DNA of 59,775 nt from contig QIBA01000052.1 in the NCBI GenBank assembly GCA_003225175.1, positions 1 through 59,775 on the forward strand. Reading direction: 5' to 3'. A program made the position numbers and the translations under genes. Positions 34,911 through 43,705 of the stretch are shown here, piece by piece (within the stretch, counting starts at the first letter, position 1; every line of letters begins with the position of its first letter). Source of the DNA: Acidobacteriota bacterium (GTDB lineage Bacteria > Acidobacteriota > Terriglobia > Terriglobales > Acidobacteriaceae). Under the pieces are notes generated by a model. It did not search any database. It saw nothing but the letters and a program-made list of their open reading frames with translations, and had not been told where the DNA came from.

Positions 34911-35582
34911 CTATGGGTGCAGCAGCCCTTCCGAGAGCTGCCGAGCTTTGGCGGCCAGATTGTGAGCGCGCTCCAGATCCTGATCCTTCAGCGCTGACTT
35001 GGCCTGATTGATGTAGCTGCGGATTGAAGACACGATATTCAACTCATCGGAGCTCAACGTGCGATTCAGATTCCGTAGATTCTGCTCGGTTGTATCAATC
35101 AGCTGATTGGTGCTCTGCTGCGTCTGCGAAGCGGCGCGCTGTGACATATCCGGCGAGATCTGTCCTACTCCCGACTCTGGCGCTGCAGGAGCCGTCGCTT
35201 TCGCTACGGCCGTGTTCGCAGGAGGAGCACTGGTTGCGGGAGGCGGTGTCTTCTTCGCGGTCGTCCCAGTTGCGGGCTGCTTCTGCCCATTTGCGGCAGT
35301 GGCCTTGTGCCGCTTAATCGGCGAGGGTTTTTGCGCTTTTACTTCAGGTGCTGGAGTTGGAGTCGTCGTAGCAGGTTCTTCCGTCGTCGGCGTCGGCTGC
35401 GGAGTCGTTGGCGCCGGAGCTGTCTGAGGTTCTTGCTGCTGCTGTGGTGTTGGCTGAGTAACTGTCGGTGCCTGAGCCTGGGCTGCGGGAACCTGCGGCT
35501 TCTTCTTGTTGCAGCCTGAGACGAGCAACAGAGTGACTGCGAGGCTGATTATGCAGGAACGCTGATAAAAATGAACGTGCAT
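34911..35582 (-). CDS. Proline/threonine/glutamine-rich lipoprotein
   Basis: 223 residues. A lipoprotein signal ends LLLVSGC at about residue 24, after which the chain should be lipidated. The middle (about 30-140) is low complexity with Pro, Thr, Gln and Ala, likely an extended wall-spanning linker. The C-terminal 80 residues are helical (STNQLIDTTEQNLRNLNR, SSIRSYINQAKSALKDQDLERAHNLAAKARQLSEG), resembling a TPR-like or coiled bundle. Its ATG is three bases after the histidine kinase stop, so it belongs to that operon and may serve the kinase as a periplasmic sensor or target; that role is inference. Confidence 0.75.
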   Translation of the reverse strand: MHVHFYQRSCIISLAVTLLLVSGCNKKKPQVPAAQAQAPTVTQPTPQQQQEPQTAPAPTTPQPTPTTEEPATTTPTPAPEVKAQKPSPIKRHKATAANGQKQPATGTTAKKTPPPATSAPPANTAVAKATAPAAPESGVGQISPDMSQRAASQTQQSTNQLIDTTEQNLRNLNRTLSSDELNIVSSIRSYINQAKSALKDQDLERAHNLAAKARQLSEGLLHP

Positions 35583-35584
35583 GA

Positions 35585-37465
35585 TTAAGACTGTGCCACG
35601 AGGTCGCGCTGCTGTCCTTGCTCTGTGCGAACTAGAGGAAGATTCAGGTAGAACGTAGTTCCTTCACCACTTCGGGTATCGAAATGTATTGATCCATTAT
35701 GCAGCTGCAGGATGCGGTATGTCATCGCCAGTCCGATGCCACTGCCACTTTTTTTCGTGGTGAAGTAAAGGTTGAAGACTTTGTCACGGATCGCGGGTGG
35801 TATTCCGGGGCCGGTATCCTGGATCTCAAGTTGTGCTTCATCATCACTGCGCAGCGCACGGAGGGTGAGCGTGCCTCCGTTTTCCATGGCCTGCGCAGCG
35901 TTGATAATGATATTGAGCAGACCCTGTTTCATTAAGTCGGTATCGACTTTGGCCATCAGCGGCTCGGATGTGATTTCTGTCACCAGGTGCACTCCCTGAC
36001 GCTCGCAGTCCGGCTTTGCCACAAACGCGACTTGCTCGACCAGTGTGCGAAGATCGGTCTCGCTAAGCCGCAATTCGACTGGACGAGTGAAGTCGACAAG
36101 CGTCTGCACGACGCGGTCGAGCCGCTGAATTTCGGTTTCGATCACGTCCATGTGCCGTTCAGTGTCGGCGTCGGGTTGATTCAGTTTGTTGCGCAGTATC
36201 TCCAGGTGCACCACGATGGAATTGATAGGATTCTTGACCTCGTGGGCTACGCCGGAGGTGAGTTTGCCGATATTGGCCATGCGCCGGGAAACTTCGATTT
36301 CGCCTTCGATCTTGCGCATCGATTCCATGTCGCGCATGGTGAGCAGCGCTCCCAGTTGCTGTCCGCCTTCCTCAATGAAGTCGAGCGAGACCTGAACCTC
36401 GGTCCCGTTATCGCCCGTCAACTCGACCATGTTCATAGGTTCGTGACCGGCAAAAGCATTCAGCACGCTGCGGCCTACCTGCGTGTGCCGGGAAAAGATC
36501 TGCTCGGCATAGCTGCCCAGCATCTCGGATCTTGGTTTGCCGAGGAAGGTCTCGATCGAGGCGCTCACAAGCACGGCGCGCTGATCCTGTGTAAACAGCA
36601 TCAGGCCATCCTGGAGATTGGCCATGATCTGATCGACATTCTCCTGCAGCGCCGCAAATACTTCGTTGACCGTGCGCATCTGCCTGCCGATGCGTTCGAT
36701 CTTCGAGCTGACGTTTCCATATTCGTCAGCGCGATTGAGTTCTGTGGGAGGAGGTGAAGTTATCTCGCCGGCGCTCATCTGGTCCAAGCGACGTGAGATT
36801 GCAGCCAGCGGACGAAGCGCAAAGCTAGAAAGCGTTGCTGCGAGAACCAGGGAAACGAGAATGGCGATGGCCGAAAACGTGAGCGCACGATTCAAAGGTT
36901 TTTGCAGCGTCGTCTGGATGAAAACTGACGAGATGCCAACCTGAGCCGAACCAAAGGGCTGGTTATTGCGCTCGAGCGGAATCTTGATTGCGTAGGTCTT
37001 AATTGGGCCGTAGACGACCTGTAGCTGCCGCCAAAACTTGGCATGTTCGAGTTCGCCCAAGCTCGGCCGGTCCGGCACGGGTTTACCCACCTGAAGAAAA
37101 TCGCTGTGCAGAATTGCGCGACCATCAGGTCCAACTACTGTGGCATCACTGATGATCTTGGAATACCCGATCTGCGACTCGAGCAGGTCGTTGAGTCCGC
37201 CATCCATCTGCAGGCTTTCTACGATGAAATCGTTGATCTGCTTTTGGTCGGCTGGATCGATCTTCGTGGTATTCAGATCCTTCAGGTCTCGATCGATGGC
37301 GTCGCGGGTGAAATGAACGATCTGGTTCGCGGCGTACTCGCCGTTGTCGACGCCGTCGCTGATGACGTGGTGGACAAGCTGGGCGACGTAGATAGTCGAG
37401 AGCGTCAGCACGATGGCAACCACCATCAGGCTGATCGCGATTACCAGCTTGATCTTCAATCGCAT
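35585..37465 (-). CDS. Membrane sensor histidine kinase (NtrB-like output)
   Basis: 626 residues. Two membrane helices (about 7-29 and 194-218) bracket a 165-residue extracytoplasmic sensor. Then come HAMP (LRPLAAISRRLDQM), a PAS-like domain (about 265-385), the dimerisation helix with the phosphorylated His in SGVAHEVKNPINSIVVHLE, and an ATPase domain ending LYFTTKKSGSGIGLAMTYRILQLHNG. It would autophosphorylate and pass phosphate to the sigma-54 response regulator encoded 36 bp upstream. The sensed signal is unknown. Confidence 0.92.
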   Translation of the reverse strand: MRLKIKLVIAISLMVVAIVLTLSTIYVAQLVHHVISDGVDNGEYAANQIVHFTRDAIDRDLKDLNTTKIDPADQKQINDFIVESLQMDGGLNDLLESQIGYSKIISDATVVGPDGRAILHSDFLQVGKPVPDRPSLGELEHAKFWRQLQVVYGPIKTYAIKIPLERNNQPFGSAQVGISSVFIQTTLQKPLNRALTFSAIAILVSLVLAATLSSFALRPLAAISRRLDQMSAGEITSPPPTELNRADEYGNVSSKIERIGRQMRTVNEVFAALQENVDQIMANLQDGLMLFTQDQRAVLVSASIETFLGKPRSEMLGSYAEQIFSRHTQVGRSVLNAFAGHEPMNMVELTGDNGTEVQVSLDFIEEGGQQLGALLTMRDMESMRKIEGEIEVSRRMANIGKLTSGVAHEVKNPINSIVVHLEILRNKLNQPDADTERHMDVIETEIQRLDRVVQTLVDFTRPVELRLSETDLRTLVEQVAFVAKPDCERQGVHLVTEITSEPLMAKVDTDLMKQGLLNIIINAAQAMENGGTLTLRALRSDDEAQLEIQDTGPGIPPAIRDKVFNLYFTTKKSGSGIGLAMTYRILQLHNGSIHFDTRSGEGTTFYLNLPLVRTEQGQQRDLVAQS

Positions 37466-37501
37466 GGAAGCTCACAAACCCGCCAGAGCGTTCGTGCGGA
37501 A

Positions 37502-38896
37502 TTAAGTATTGGCAGCTTCGGCCAAGTTGCTGCCGTTCGAACCGTACTCCTTCAATTTGTTGTGCAGAGTCTTCAGGCTGATGCCGAGAATCTCTGCGGC
37601 TCGCGTCTTGTTGTTGCTCGTGCTCGCCAGCGTGCGCAGAATGAGTTGCTTTTCTGCTTCTTCGACGGTCGTGCCTACGCCAAGATGGATCGCGTTCGGA
37701 TCCAACTCTGCGGTTCTCACCTGCGCGGTGCCGAAGCCCGGAGGCAAGTGTTTCGTCTCAATGACTCTGCCGCCGGCAAGGATAACTGCGCGCTCGATCG
37801 TGTTCCTCAGTTCGCGTACGTTTCCCGGCCAACTGTAGGTCTGAAACGTCTTCATCACCGAGTCGTCAACAGTCGAAACCCCAGTTCCATGCTTCTCGTT
37901 CAGATCGTCGATAAGCGCTTCCACCAGATCGGGCAAATCTTCCTTGTGCTCGCGCAGGGGAGGCATGTGAATGTTGAAAACGTTCAGGCGATAGTACAAG
38001 TCATTTCTCAATTGCCCTGCCGCTACCGCTTCTTCCGGAACCTTGTTGGTTGCCGCTAGCACGCGAACGTTGGCCTCGGTCTCAACCTTACTGCCCAGAC
38101 GCCGGAACTTTTTGTCTTCGAGAACGCGTAGCAGCTTGGCTTGCGTAGCGATGGGCATCTCGCCAATTTCGTCGAGAAGTAGCGTGCCCTCTTCAGCAAG
38201 CTCAAAGCATCCGGCACGGCGCTCAAGGGCTCCGGTGAAGGCGCCTTTCTCGTGTCCAAAAATTTCGCTCTCGATGAGTGTTTCGGGAATCGCAGAACAA
38301 TTGATGGCGACAAAGGGCTTCGCTTTGCGCGCACTGAGATCATGCAGCGTGCGCGCAACGACTTCTTTTCCCGTTCCACTCTCGCCGGTGATGAGGATGG
38401 ATGCCGTGGTTGGAGCGACTCGCTCGACCAGAGCGAAAATCTCCTGCATCTTCTTGGATTTTCCGACCATGCGACCTAGCGCTCCGGAATTGCGCAGGTT
38501 CCTGCGCGTGACTTCAAGTTCGCGCTCAGTGTCCTGCAACAGCGACGCGTTCTGTAGGATCGCCTTCAGACGTTTGAAGTCGAGAGGCTTCGTGATGTAG
38601 TCGTAAGCGCCCAGCTTCATGGCCTCTACGGCCGCTGCGATTTCAGTGTTGGCCGTCACCACAACCACCTTTAATTCCTGTGGCTGTTCGGCGAGCCTTT
38701 GGATGAGTTCCATGCCATCCATTCGAGGCATCGCGAGGTCGGTCACCACGATGGAAGGAGACCAGGCAATAACTTTGTCCAGCGCCTCAAGGCCATCCTT
38801 GGCCATTTCGGTGCGGTATCCCCAGGACCCCACCAATTCGGCGACGCCTGTACGTGCGGGCTCTTCGTCGTCAACTATTAAGACTTTCTCGGGCAT
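37502..38896 (-). CDS. Sigma-54-dependent response regulator (NtrC family)
   Basis: 464 residues: receiver (about 1-120; KVLIVDDEEPARTG, acceptor Asp in VVTDLAMPRMDG, conserved Lys in ITKPLD), AAA+ activator (about 145-375; Walker A GESGTGKEVVAR, GAFTGA sigma-54 loop in GHEKGAFTGALERR, Walker B LLLDEIGEM) and a Fis-type helix-turn-helix (NKTRAAEILGISLKTLHNKLKEY). It activates sigma-54 promoters when phosphorylated by its partner kinase. It is the first gene of the RR-HK-lipoprotein operon. I found no clear sigma-54 promoter in the window. Confidence 0.95.
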   Translation of the reverse strand: MPEKVLIVDDEEPARTGVAELVGSWGYRTEMAKDGLEALDKVIAWSPSIVVTDLAMPRMDGMELIQRLAEQPQELKVVVVTANTEIAAAVEAMKLGAYDYITKPLDFKRLKAILQNASLLQDTERELEVTRRNLRNSGALGRMVGKSKKMQEIFALVERVAPTTASILITGESGTGKEVVARTLHDLSARKAKPFVAINCSAIPETLIESEIFGHEKGAFTGALERRAGCFELAEEGTLLLDEIGEMPIATQAKLLRVLEDKKFRRLGSKVETEANVRVLAATNKVPEEAVAAGQLRNDLYYRLNVFNIHMPPLREHKEDLPDLVEALIDDLNEKHGTGVSTVDDSVMKTFQTYSWPGNVRELRNTIERAVILAGGRVIETKHLPPGFGTAQVRTAELDPNAIHLGVGTTVEEAEKQLILRTLASTSNNKTRAAEILGISLKTLHNKLKEYGSNGSNLAEAANT

Positions 38897-39173
38897 GCAA
38901 AGAGAGTGCCGGAAGGCAATCGTGATATTCAGTGTTCCGGCAGGCTTTCAGTTTACAGGCTATTCTGCAGCTCTGCTGCTACTTCTGGAACTCTAACAAG
39001 CACCAAACGTTAGCGGAAGTTGCCGTTTGACCGCTAGGTGAGATGCAGAACCGCCACTTGGAGGCTAATTTGGGGGAAGGTTCCCCGATCAGGGTCGGAT
39101 GCGGGCAGCAGATCAACTCTGAAATGCATCCCAAGCTGTTGGTGTAAATAGCTGCTTCTCTCCTGGACCGGTG

Positions 39174-40193
39174 ATGCGTTTTTCCAAAGCTGCCTTTTTC
39201 GTTCTCTTATTTCTCCCGCTTTCGCTGTTTGCGGCGAAGTTGCGCGAGATCGCGATGCTCGATATCTCTGGCCGCCCCGGATTTGAGACGCTCGCCTTCG
39301 CCAAAGGCTATCTGGTAATGGCGCACGATGGGGCGGCCAAGGTGGACATCTTTGATCCGGCGAAGCGGCGGTTTGTGGCTGAGATCTCCGGGATAGTGAG
39401 TCCCCGCGGTGTCGCCGTTGACGATGCGAACAATCGGGTTTACATCGCCGATGCTGGGACGAACTCTATTGAGGTGATCAACAGCACGAACTGGCAAGTT
39501 GAAGAGCGCATTGCACTCAGCCGCGCACCGGAGAACCTGCTGCTTCTTCCCGGCACAACGAATCTGGTTGCGACGAATCCGTACGCCCGATCGCTCACTC
39601 TTGTCAGCCACCAGATCAATCGCGAAATGCAGATCATCGACGTGAGCGGCGATCCCGATCTGATGGTCTACGATCCACTTCGCAATGCCATTTTTGTGAC
39701 GCTGGAAGACCAGAACATGGTAGTTGCGTATCCCGCCTCGCTAGAACGCGACGCCAAGCCAATTCACACGATGAAGCTGAAGGCATCGCAGCCGACTGGA
39801 ATCATCCTTGTTTCAACATCGCGAACTTTGTTCGTCGCAGTTCGCTTCGCAGTTCTCGCTCTCGACGCAGATTCCGGCGCCGAACTTAGCCGCATTCCTG
39901 TAGCCGCAGGCACAGACCGTTTGTGGCTCGACTCAGCGGGGAACGTGCTATACGCCGCCTCAAGCGATGGCACCGTAACCGTTATGCGCGTGAAAGGCCG
40001 GCAGCTCCAATACGACAGTGAGCTGAAGACCGACGTAAAAGGACACAGCCTGGCCTTCGATTCCGAGCGCAAACTCATTTACGTTCCCGGTGGGCGCGAA
40101 GGCAAATCAAAGATGGTGATCCTGAAACAGTTCGGCGCTCTGCCCATGGTGTCGGAAGAGGTGACTACGGCAGCAGTGGCGAGCAGTCACTAG
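39174..40193 (+). CDS. YVTN-type beta-propeller protein, exported
   Basis: 339 residues. A signal peptide (about 1-21, FSKAAFFVLLFLPLSLFAAK) precedes repeated strands such as PRGVAVDDANNRVYIADAGTNSIEVINS, PENLLLLPGTTNLVATNP and DRLWLDSAGNVLYAASSDGTVTVM, the 7-bladed propeller pattern. ATG 39174 is used rather than GTG 39171. It is a single gene, divergent from the response regulator across 277 bp and convergent with the ferritin-like gene. Such proteins scaffold or bind ligands in the periplasm; no specific role is visible. Confidence 0.78.
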   Translation: MRFSKAAFFVLLFLPLSLFAAKLREIAMLDISGRPGFETLAFAKGYLVMAHDGAAKVDIFDPAKRRFVAEISGIVSPRGVAVDDANNRVYIADAGTNSIEVINSTNWQVEERIALSRAPENLLLLPGTTNLVATNPYARSLTLVSHQINREMQIIDVSGDPDLMVYDPLRNAIFVTLEDQNMVVAYPASLERDAKPIHTMKLKASQPTGIILVSTSRTLFVAVRFAVLALDADSGAELSRIPVAAGTDRLWLDSAGNVLYAASSDGTVTVMRVKGRQLQYDSELKTDVKGHSLAFDSERKLIYVPGGREGKSKMVILKQFGALPMVSEEVTTAAVASSH

Positions 40194-40204
40194 CTACTAA
40201 GCTG

Positions 40205-40341
40205 CTGAGCTTCTAAGCCGAACTGATCAGGAGAAATGATTCCGGTTTCTTGCTGCAGTTTCTGCATGAGGCTTTTCCAAGAAACCGCTACACGATTGTT
40301 ATCTTGCAATGTGATCGGGAGACTTGCTCTTAGAAGCTCAG
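40205..40341. repeat. Nested inverted repeat between convergent genes
   Basis: Outer arms CTGAGCTTCTAAG (40205-40217) and CTTAGAAGCTCAG (40329-40341) match perfectly. Inner arms GGTTTCTTG (40244-40252) and CAAGAAACC (40278-40286) also match. It fills the gap between the YVTN and ferritin-like genes and may be a mobile repeat or a large bidirectional terminator. Confidence 0.6.
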
Positions 40342-40358
40342 GAGCTCAGCGGCTCGTT

Positions 40359-40976
40359 TCACGCTGCCGGCTTCTTTGTCCCAGTTTGGGACGCGAAGCG
40401 CATTGCGTGAGTCCCTGGATCCTGGCCTTCGGTCTGGCCAGTGTGCGGATCGATCACGAACAGCAGGTCACTTAGATCACTGGCGTGCTCTTCTTCGTCG
40501 CGCAGGATCGCTTCAATAAGAATGCGAGTCGTGGGGTCGTTGTCACCGAAATAGCGAATCATTTCCGTATAGACTTCGATGACGATCCGTTCCGCGATCA
40601 AGTCTTCCTTGACCATCTCTGCGAGATTGCTGCCTTCTACGTACTGCGAAGCTGAGCGTTCGAGCAGCGATTTGGGATTGAAGTCCGGTTTGCCGCCGAG
40701 CTGCTGAATGCGGTCCGCAATCTTGTCGGCGTGCTCGCGTTCGGCGTCGGCATGCTCCTTGAATTCGTCACGTACTGACATTGCATGAACACCGGTCGCC
40801 ATGAAGTAGTGGTGCATGTAGCGGAGAACGCACACAATCTCCGTAGCCAGAGCTTCGTTCAGGATCTGGATCGTCTTCGGGACATCACCCTTGTAGGCTT
40901 CGGTTATCGCGCCTTCCTCGATCTTCTTGCGCGCTCGATTGCGGATTTCTTCGACATCGGCCGTGAACGTCGGCAT
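40359..40976 (-). CDS. Bacterioferritin/Dps-like ferritin-fold protein
   Basis: 205 residues of four-helix ferritin fold. Metal-site residues can be seen in ALATEIVCVLRYMHHYF, HADAEREHADKIADR, EDLIAERIVIEVYTEMI and AILRDEEEHASDLSDLL, giving the Glu and Glu-x-x-His ligands of a di-iron centre. The C-terminal 25 residues are polar and likely disordered. It probably stores iron or protects against peroxide. No ferredoxin or Fur gene is adjacent, and no iron box was identified upstream. Confidence 0.88.
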   Translation of the reverse strand: MPTFTADVEEIRNRARKKIEEGAITEAYKGDVPKTIQILNEALATEIVCVLRYMHHYFMATGVHAMSVRDEFKEHADAEREHADKIADRIQQLGGKPDFNPKSLLERSASQYVEGSNLAEMVKEDLIAERIVIEVYTEMIRYFGDNDPTTRILIEAILRDEEEHASDLSDLLFVIDPHTGQTEGQDPGTHAMRFASQTGTKKPAA

Positions 40977-41137
40977 AAGTTCTTCCTCGCGGGAATAGGA
41001 CTCAAACGAAGTTGGAAGCGCAAACGCAGGAGCAGAGATGTCCGTCTGTTGGCGATGTCGCGATTCGTCGATTACGAAAATGCCAACAGCGACAGGCTAC
41101 AATGCAAGGTTCACATAGGTCTGAACGAGGAGTCTGT

Positions 41138-41947
41138 ATGTCCACGACTATCGAATCAGCACAGAAGACCTTGATCAACTTCCGGCGGGATGCCGGCGTT
41201 GCCATTCTAGAAATGAACGATCCTCCGGCCAACACGTATACGTATGAGATGAATCGCCAGCTTGATGAGGCGATTCTGCGGGCCCGCATGGATGAGGACG
41301 TGCATGTGATTGTGCTCACGGGCGCGGGCGATAAATTCTTCTCCGCCGGCGCGAACATCAATATGCTCAGCAGCGTCGATCCGACTTATAAGTACTATTT
41401 CTGTCTGCATGCGAACGAAACGTTGCTGCGCCTGGAGAACACGCCAAAACTGGTAATCGCGGGGATTAATGGACATTGCGTTGGCGGCGGCCTTGAGATC
41501 GCTATGGCGGCGGATATTCGCATCGCGCGCAAGGATTCAGGCAAGATTGGTCTTCCCGAAGTGAACCTCGGCGTCTTGCCCGGCACAGGCGGAACACAGC
41601 GATTGTCGCGACTCGTCGGGAAATCGAAGGCAATCGAGCTGATGGCACTGGGTAAGACGTTCACTTTCGCGGAAGCGAAGGAGCTCGGAATGGTCAACGA
41701 CACTTTCGAGCGGGACAACTTCATGTCGAATGTTCTGGAGTACGCCCGCCAGTTTTGTCCTCCGAACAAGGCCGCGCTGGCTGTTGGTCGCATTAAGCGG
41801 GCGGTGCAGAGTGGGTGGGAGGTTCCGATTGAATCGGGTCTTGCACTGGAGCGCGAGAATCAGCAGCTTCTCTTCCAGAGCGACGACGCCAAGGAAGGGC
41901 TTAACGCCTACATCGAAAAGCGCTCGGCGGTCTTCACCGCGAAATGA
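41138..41947 (+). CDS. Enoyl-CoA hydratase/isomerase (crotonase family)
   Basis: 269 residues. ATG 41138 has GAGGAG upstream; the longer frame is not conserved-looking. The oxyanion-hole region is FFSAGANINML and INGHCVGGGLEIAMAADIRIA. The two catalytic Glu positions are kept (GGGLE and GLPEVNLGVLPGTGGTQRL), so it should hydrate enoyl-CoA. It is the first gene of a run with the GctB-type transferase (ATGA overlap), a second hydratase and the GctA-type transferase, so a CoA-ester catabolic role is likely; the substrate is unknown. Confidence 0.9.
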   Translation: MSTTIESAQKTLINFRRDAGVAILEMNDPPANTYTYEMNRQLDEAILRARMDEDVHVIVLTGAGDKFFSAGANINMLSSVDPTYKYYFCLHANETLLRLENTPKLVIAGINGHCVGGGLEIAMAADIRIARKDSGKIGLPEVNLGVLPGTGGTQRLSRLVGKSKAIELMALGKTFTFAEAKELGMVNDTFERDNFMSNVLEYARQFCPPNKAALAVGRIKRAVQSGWEVPIESGLALERENQQLLFQSDDAKEGLNAYIEKRSAVFTAK

Positions 41948-42696
41948 GCTCCACGCTCGGCGAGCTCATGGTTGCGGTGGCTGCGCGCGAGATCCACGAC
42001 GGCGAAGTGGTCTTCGTCGGCATGCGCCTGCCTCTGATCGCCTTTGTTGTGGCGAAGCGAACTCACGCGCCCAACTGCGTGGGACTGTTCGAAAACGGTG
42101 TGATTCGGACCAAGCCGGTGCCAGAGTTGATCTACACGATGGCGGATCCTCCCAACCTTTTAAATGCGACTCAGTGCTTAGACATGATGGGCGTTATGAG
42201 CCTGCTTCAGGCTGGTCGAGTAGACCTGGGTTTTCTTGGCGCGGCCGAAATAGATCGTTTCGGAAATCTGAATTCCACGCAGATACAAGGTAAGAACGGT
42301 ATCGTGCGTTTGCCCGGTTCGGGGGGAGCGTGCGATATCGCTTCTCTGGCCCATCGCTTTGTAGCGATGATTGACCATGAAAAGCACCGTTTGCCGGAAC
42401 GCGTCTCGTACATCACCAGTCCCGGAAACGGAAATGGAGCCGGATACCGCAAACGCGTTGGCCTGCGACGTGGTGGTCCTTCAGCAGTGATCACCACAAA
42501 AGCGGTTTTACGTTTTGGTCTGGACGGGGAGGCGTACCTGCACTCACACCATCCGGGTGTGAGCGTCGATGAAGTGGTGGCTTCAACAGGATGGAAGCTG
42601 CGCGCGGCAGATGGCGCAAGCGAAACCATGCCGCCATCCGTTGATGAATTGAAGGCAATTCGCGAGTACGACAAGCAGGCATTTTGGACGTCTTGA
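41944..42696 (+). CDS. CoA-transferase beta subunit, GctB-like
   Basis: 250 residues of the family I CoA-transferase beta type (glutaconate/3-oxoacid/IpdB). The likely active Glu is Glu50 in GLFENG; GCGG-like loops appear as LPGSGGACDIASLA. The ATGA overlap with the upstream hydratase shows coupling. The matching alpha subunit is not next to it but two genes on, after a 235-bp gap holding a palindromic repeat and another hydratase, and alpha normally comes first. The pair would move CoA between a donor such as succinyl-CoA and an organic acid. Confidence 0.85.
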   Translation: MSSTLGELMVAVAAREIHDGEVVFVGMRLPLIAFVVAKRTHAPNCVGLFENGVIRTKPVPELIYTMADPPNLLNATQCLDMMGVMSLLQAGRVDLGFLGAAEIDRFGNLNSTQIQGKNGIVRLPGSGGACDIASLAHRFVAMIDHEKHRLPERVSYITSPGNGNGAGYRKRVGLRRGGPSAVITTKAVLRFGLDGEAYLHSHHPGVSVDEVVASTGWKLRAADGASETMPPSVDELKAIREYDKQAFWTS

Positions 42697-42730
42697 GAAT
42701 CGGTGCCAGAGCACAGTGAGTCGATGGTTA

Positions 42731-42897
42731 CGTGCTTCCAGCCGCCCTCGGCCGGTACAAGGAGGGTCCGAATCATGAAGTTTGCGATTCCGGCACCTCC
42801 CTGGGAAAAAATGTCTTAAGTTCCGTATACGGTTCTCAGGTATCGGGCAGTGTCGCTCGAACAATCCTTGTACCGGCCGAGGGCGGCCGGAAGCACG
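42731..42897. repeat. Family A paired REP-like palindromes, copy 1
   Basis: Arms at 42731-42763 and 42865-42897 (33 bp each) are reverse complements with one mismatch. Each begins CGTGCTTCC or ends GGAAGCACG and carries GGCCG...CGGCC. The right arm alone can form its own hairpin (CCGGCCG-agggCGGCCGG type, seven pairs). The 101-bp interior shows no gene. It sits between gctB-like and dienoyl-CoA hydratase-like genes in what would otherwise be one operon. Confidence 0.85.
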
Positions 42898-42931
42898 TTG
42901 TTCGGCTTTCAGATGCACGAGTTCTAAACGA

Positions 42932-43705
42932 ATGAAATCCGCAGACCCATCGCGAATTCAGCTCCTCAGTGAACCCCCGTTCGCACGCCTGATCCTCGTC
43001 CATGGCAAGCAGAACGTCATCGACATTCCCATGATGGAGGAGTTCGCTCGAGCGATGGAGCATATTGAATCCCAATCTGAAATCTCTACGATCGTGATCT
43101 CCGGCTCAGGCGAGCACTTTTCCTCTGGCGTGGACATTGAATCGCACGCGCCGGACAGAGTTCAAGAGATGCTGGAGAAATTTCACGGCATAATCCGAAA
43201 GCTTGTGCGAACGCGAAGAGTGACTCTGGCCGTCGTGCGCGGCTATTGCCTCGGCGGCGGGGCAGAACTGGCAATGGCTTGTGACATCGTTGTCACCGCC
43301 GAGAGTGCGCATTGGGGATTTCCCGAGATTAAACTCGGCTGCTTCCCACCTGTTGCTGCAGCCGCTCTTGCCGCAGTTGTCGGCCAGAAGCGAGCAGCGG
43401 AGTTGGTCCTGACCGGACGTATGTTTGATGGCAGAGAGGCTGTGCAAATGGGACTTGCAAGCCGCGCCGTTCGGATGAAGTTGGATGAAGCGGTTTCTGA
43501 ATACGAGCGGCGCTTGAAGGTCCTCAGCCCGGCAGCGCTGGCGCACGCTAAGCGCGCTCTCTATTCCTGGGACGCCGCACATTTTGAAAAAGGATTGGCG
43601 CGTGCCGAGGAGATTTATCTCAAAGAACTAATTCAGACCGAAGATGCTCGGGAAGGAATTCGCGCCTGGATGGAAAAGCGCGAGGCGCAGTGGAAGGGAA
43701 AATGA
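42932..43705 (+). CDS. Crotonase-family hydratase resembling cyclohexa-1,5-dienecarbonyl-CoA hydratase (Dch/BamR)
   Basis: 257 residues. The part GEHFSSGVDIESHAPDRVQ, MLEKFHGIIRKLV, VVRGYCLGGGAELAMACDIV and WGFPEIKLGCFPPVAA follows dienoyl-CoA hydratases of benzoyl-CoA degradation more closely than general enoyl-CoA hydratases, notably the (S/F)xHxPD segment and the FPP/FAPA after LG. The active Glu positions are present. In the pathway it adds water to cyclohexa-1,5-diene-1-carbonyl-CoA. Its stop overlaps the GctA-type start (ATGA). The specificity is by recalled likeness only; generic enoyl-CoA hydratase is the alternative. Confidence 0.72.
   Translation: MKSADPSRIQLLSEPPFARLILVHGKQNVIDIPMMEEFARAMEHIESQSEISTIVISGSGEHFSSGVDIESHAPDRVQEMLEKFHGIIRKLVRTRRVTLAVVRGYCLGGGAELAMACDIVVTAESAHWGFPEIKLGCFPPVAAAALAAVVGQKRAAELVLTGRMFDGREAVQMGLASRAVRMKLDEAVSEYERRLKVLSPAALAHAKRALYSWDAAHFEKGLARAEEIYLKELIQTEDAREGIRAWMEKREAQWKGK

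Noticed and set aside
37043-38059. 338-codon plus-strand frame across the kinase/regulator operon
   Set aside because: Antisense to two clear two-component genes; it is the mirror of their codon bias.
38897-39173. Sigma-54 promoter between the response regulator and YVTN genes
   Set aside because: I looked for TGGCAC with TTGC at the right distance on both strands and saw no convincing match.
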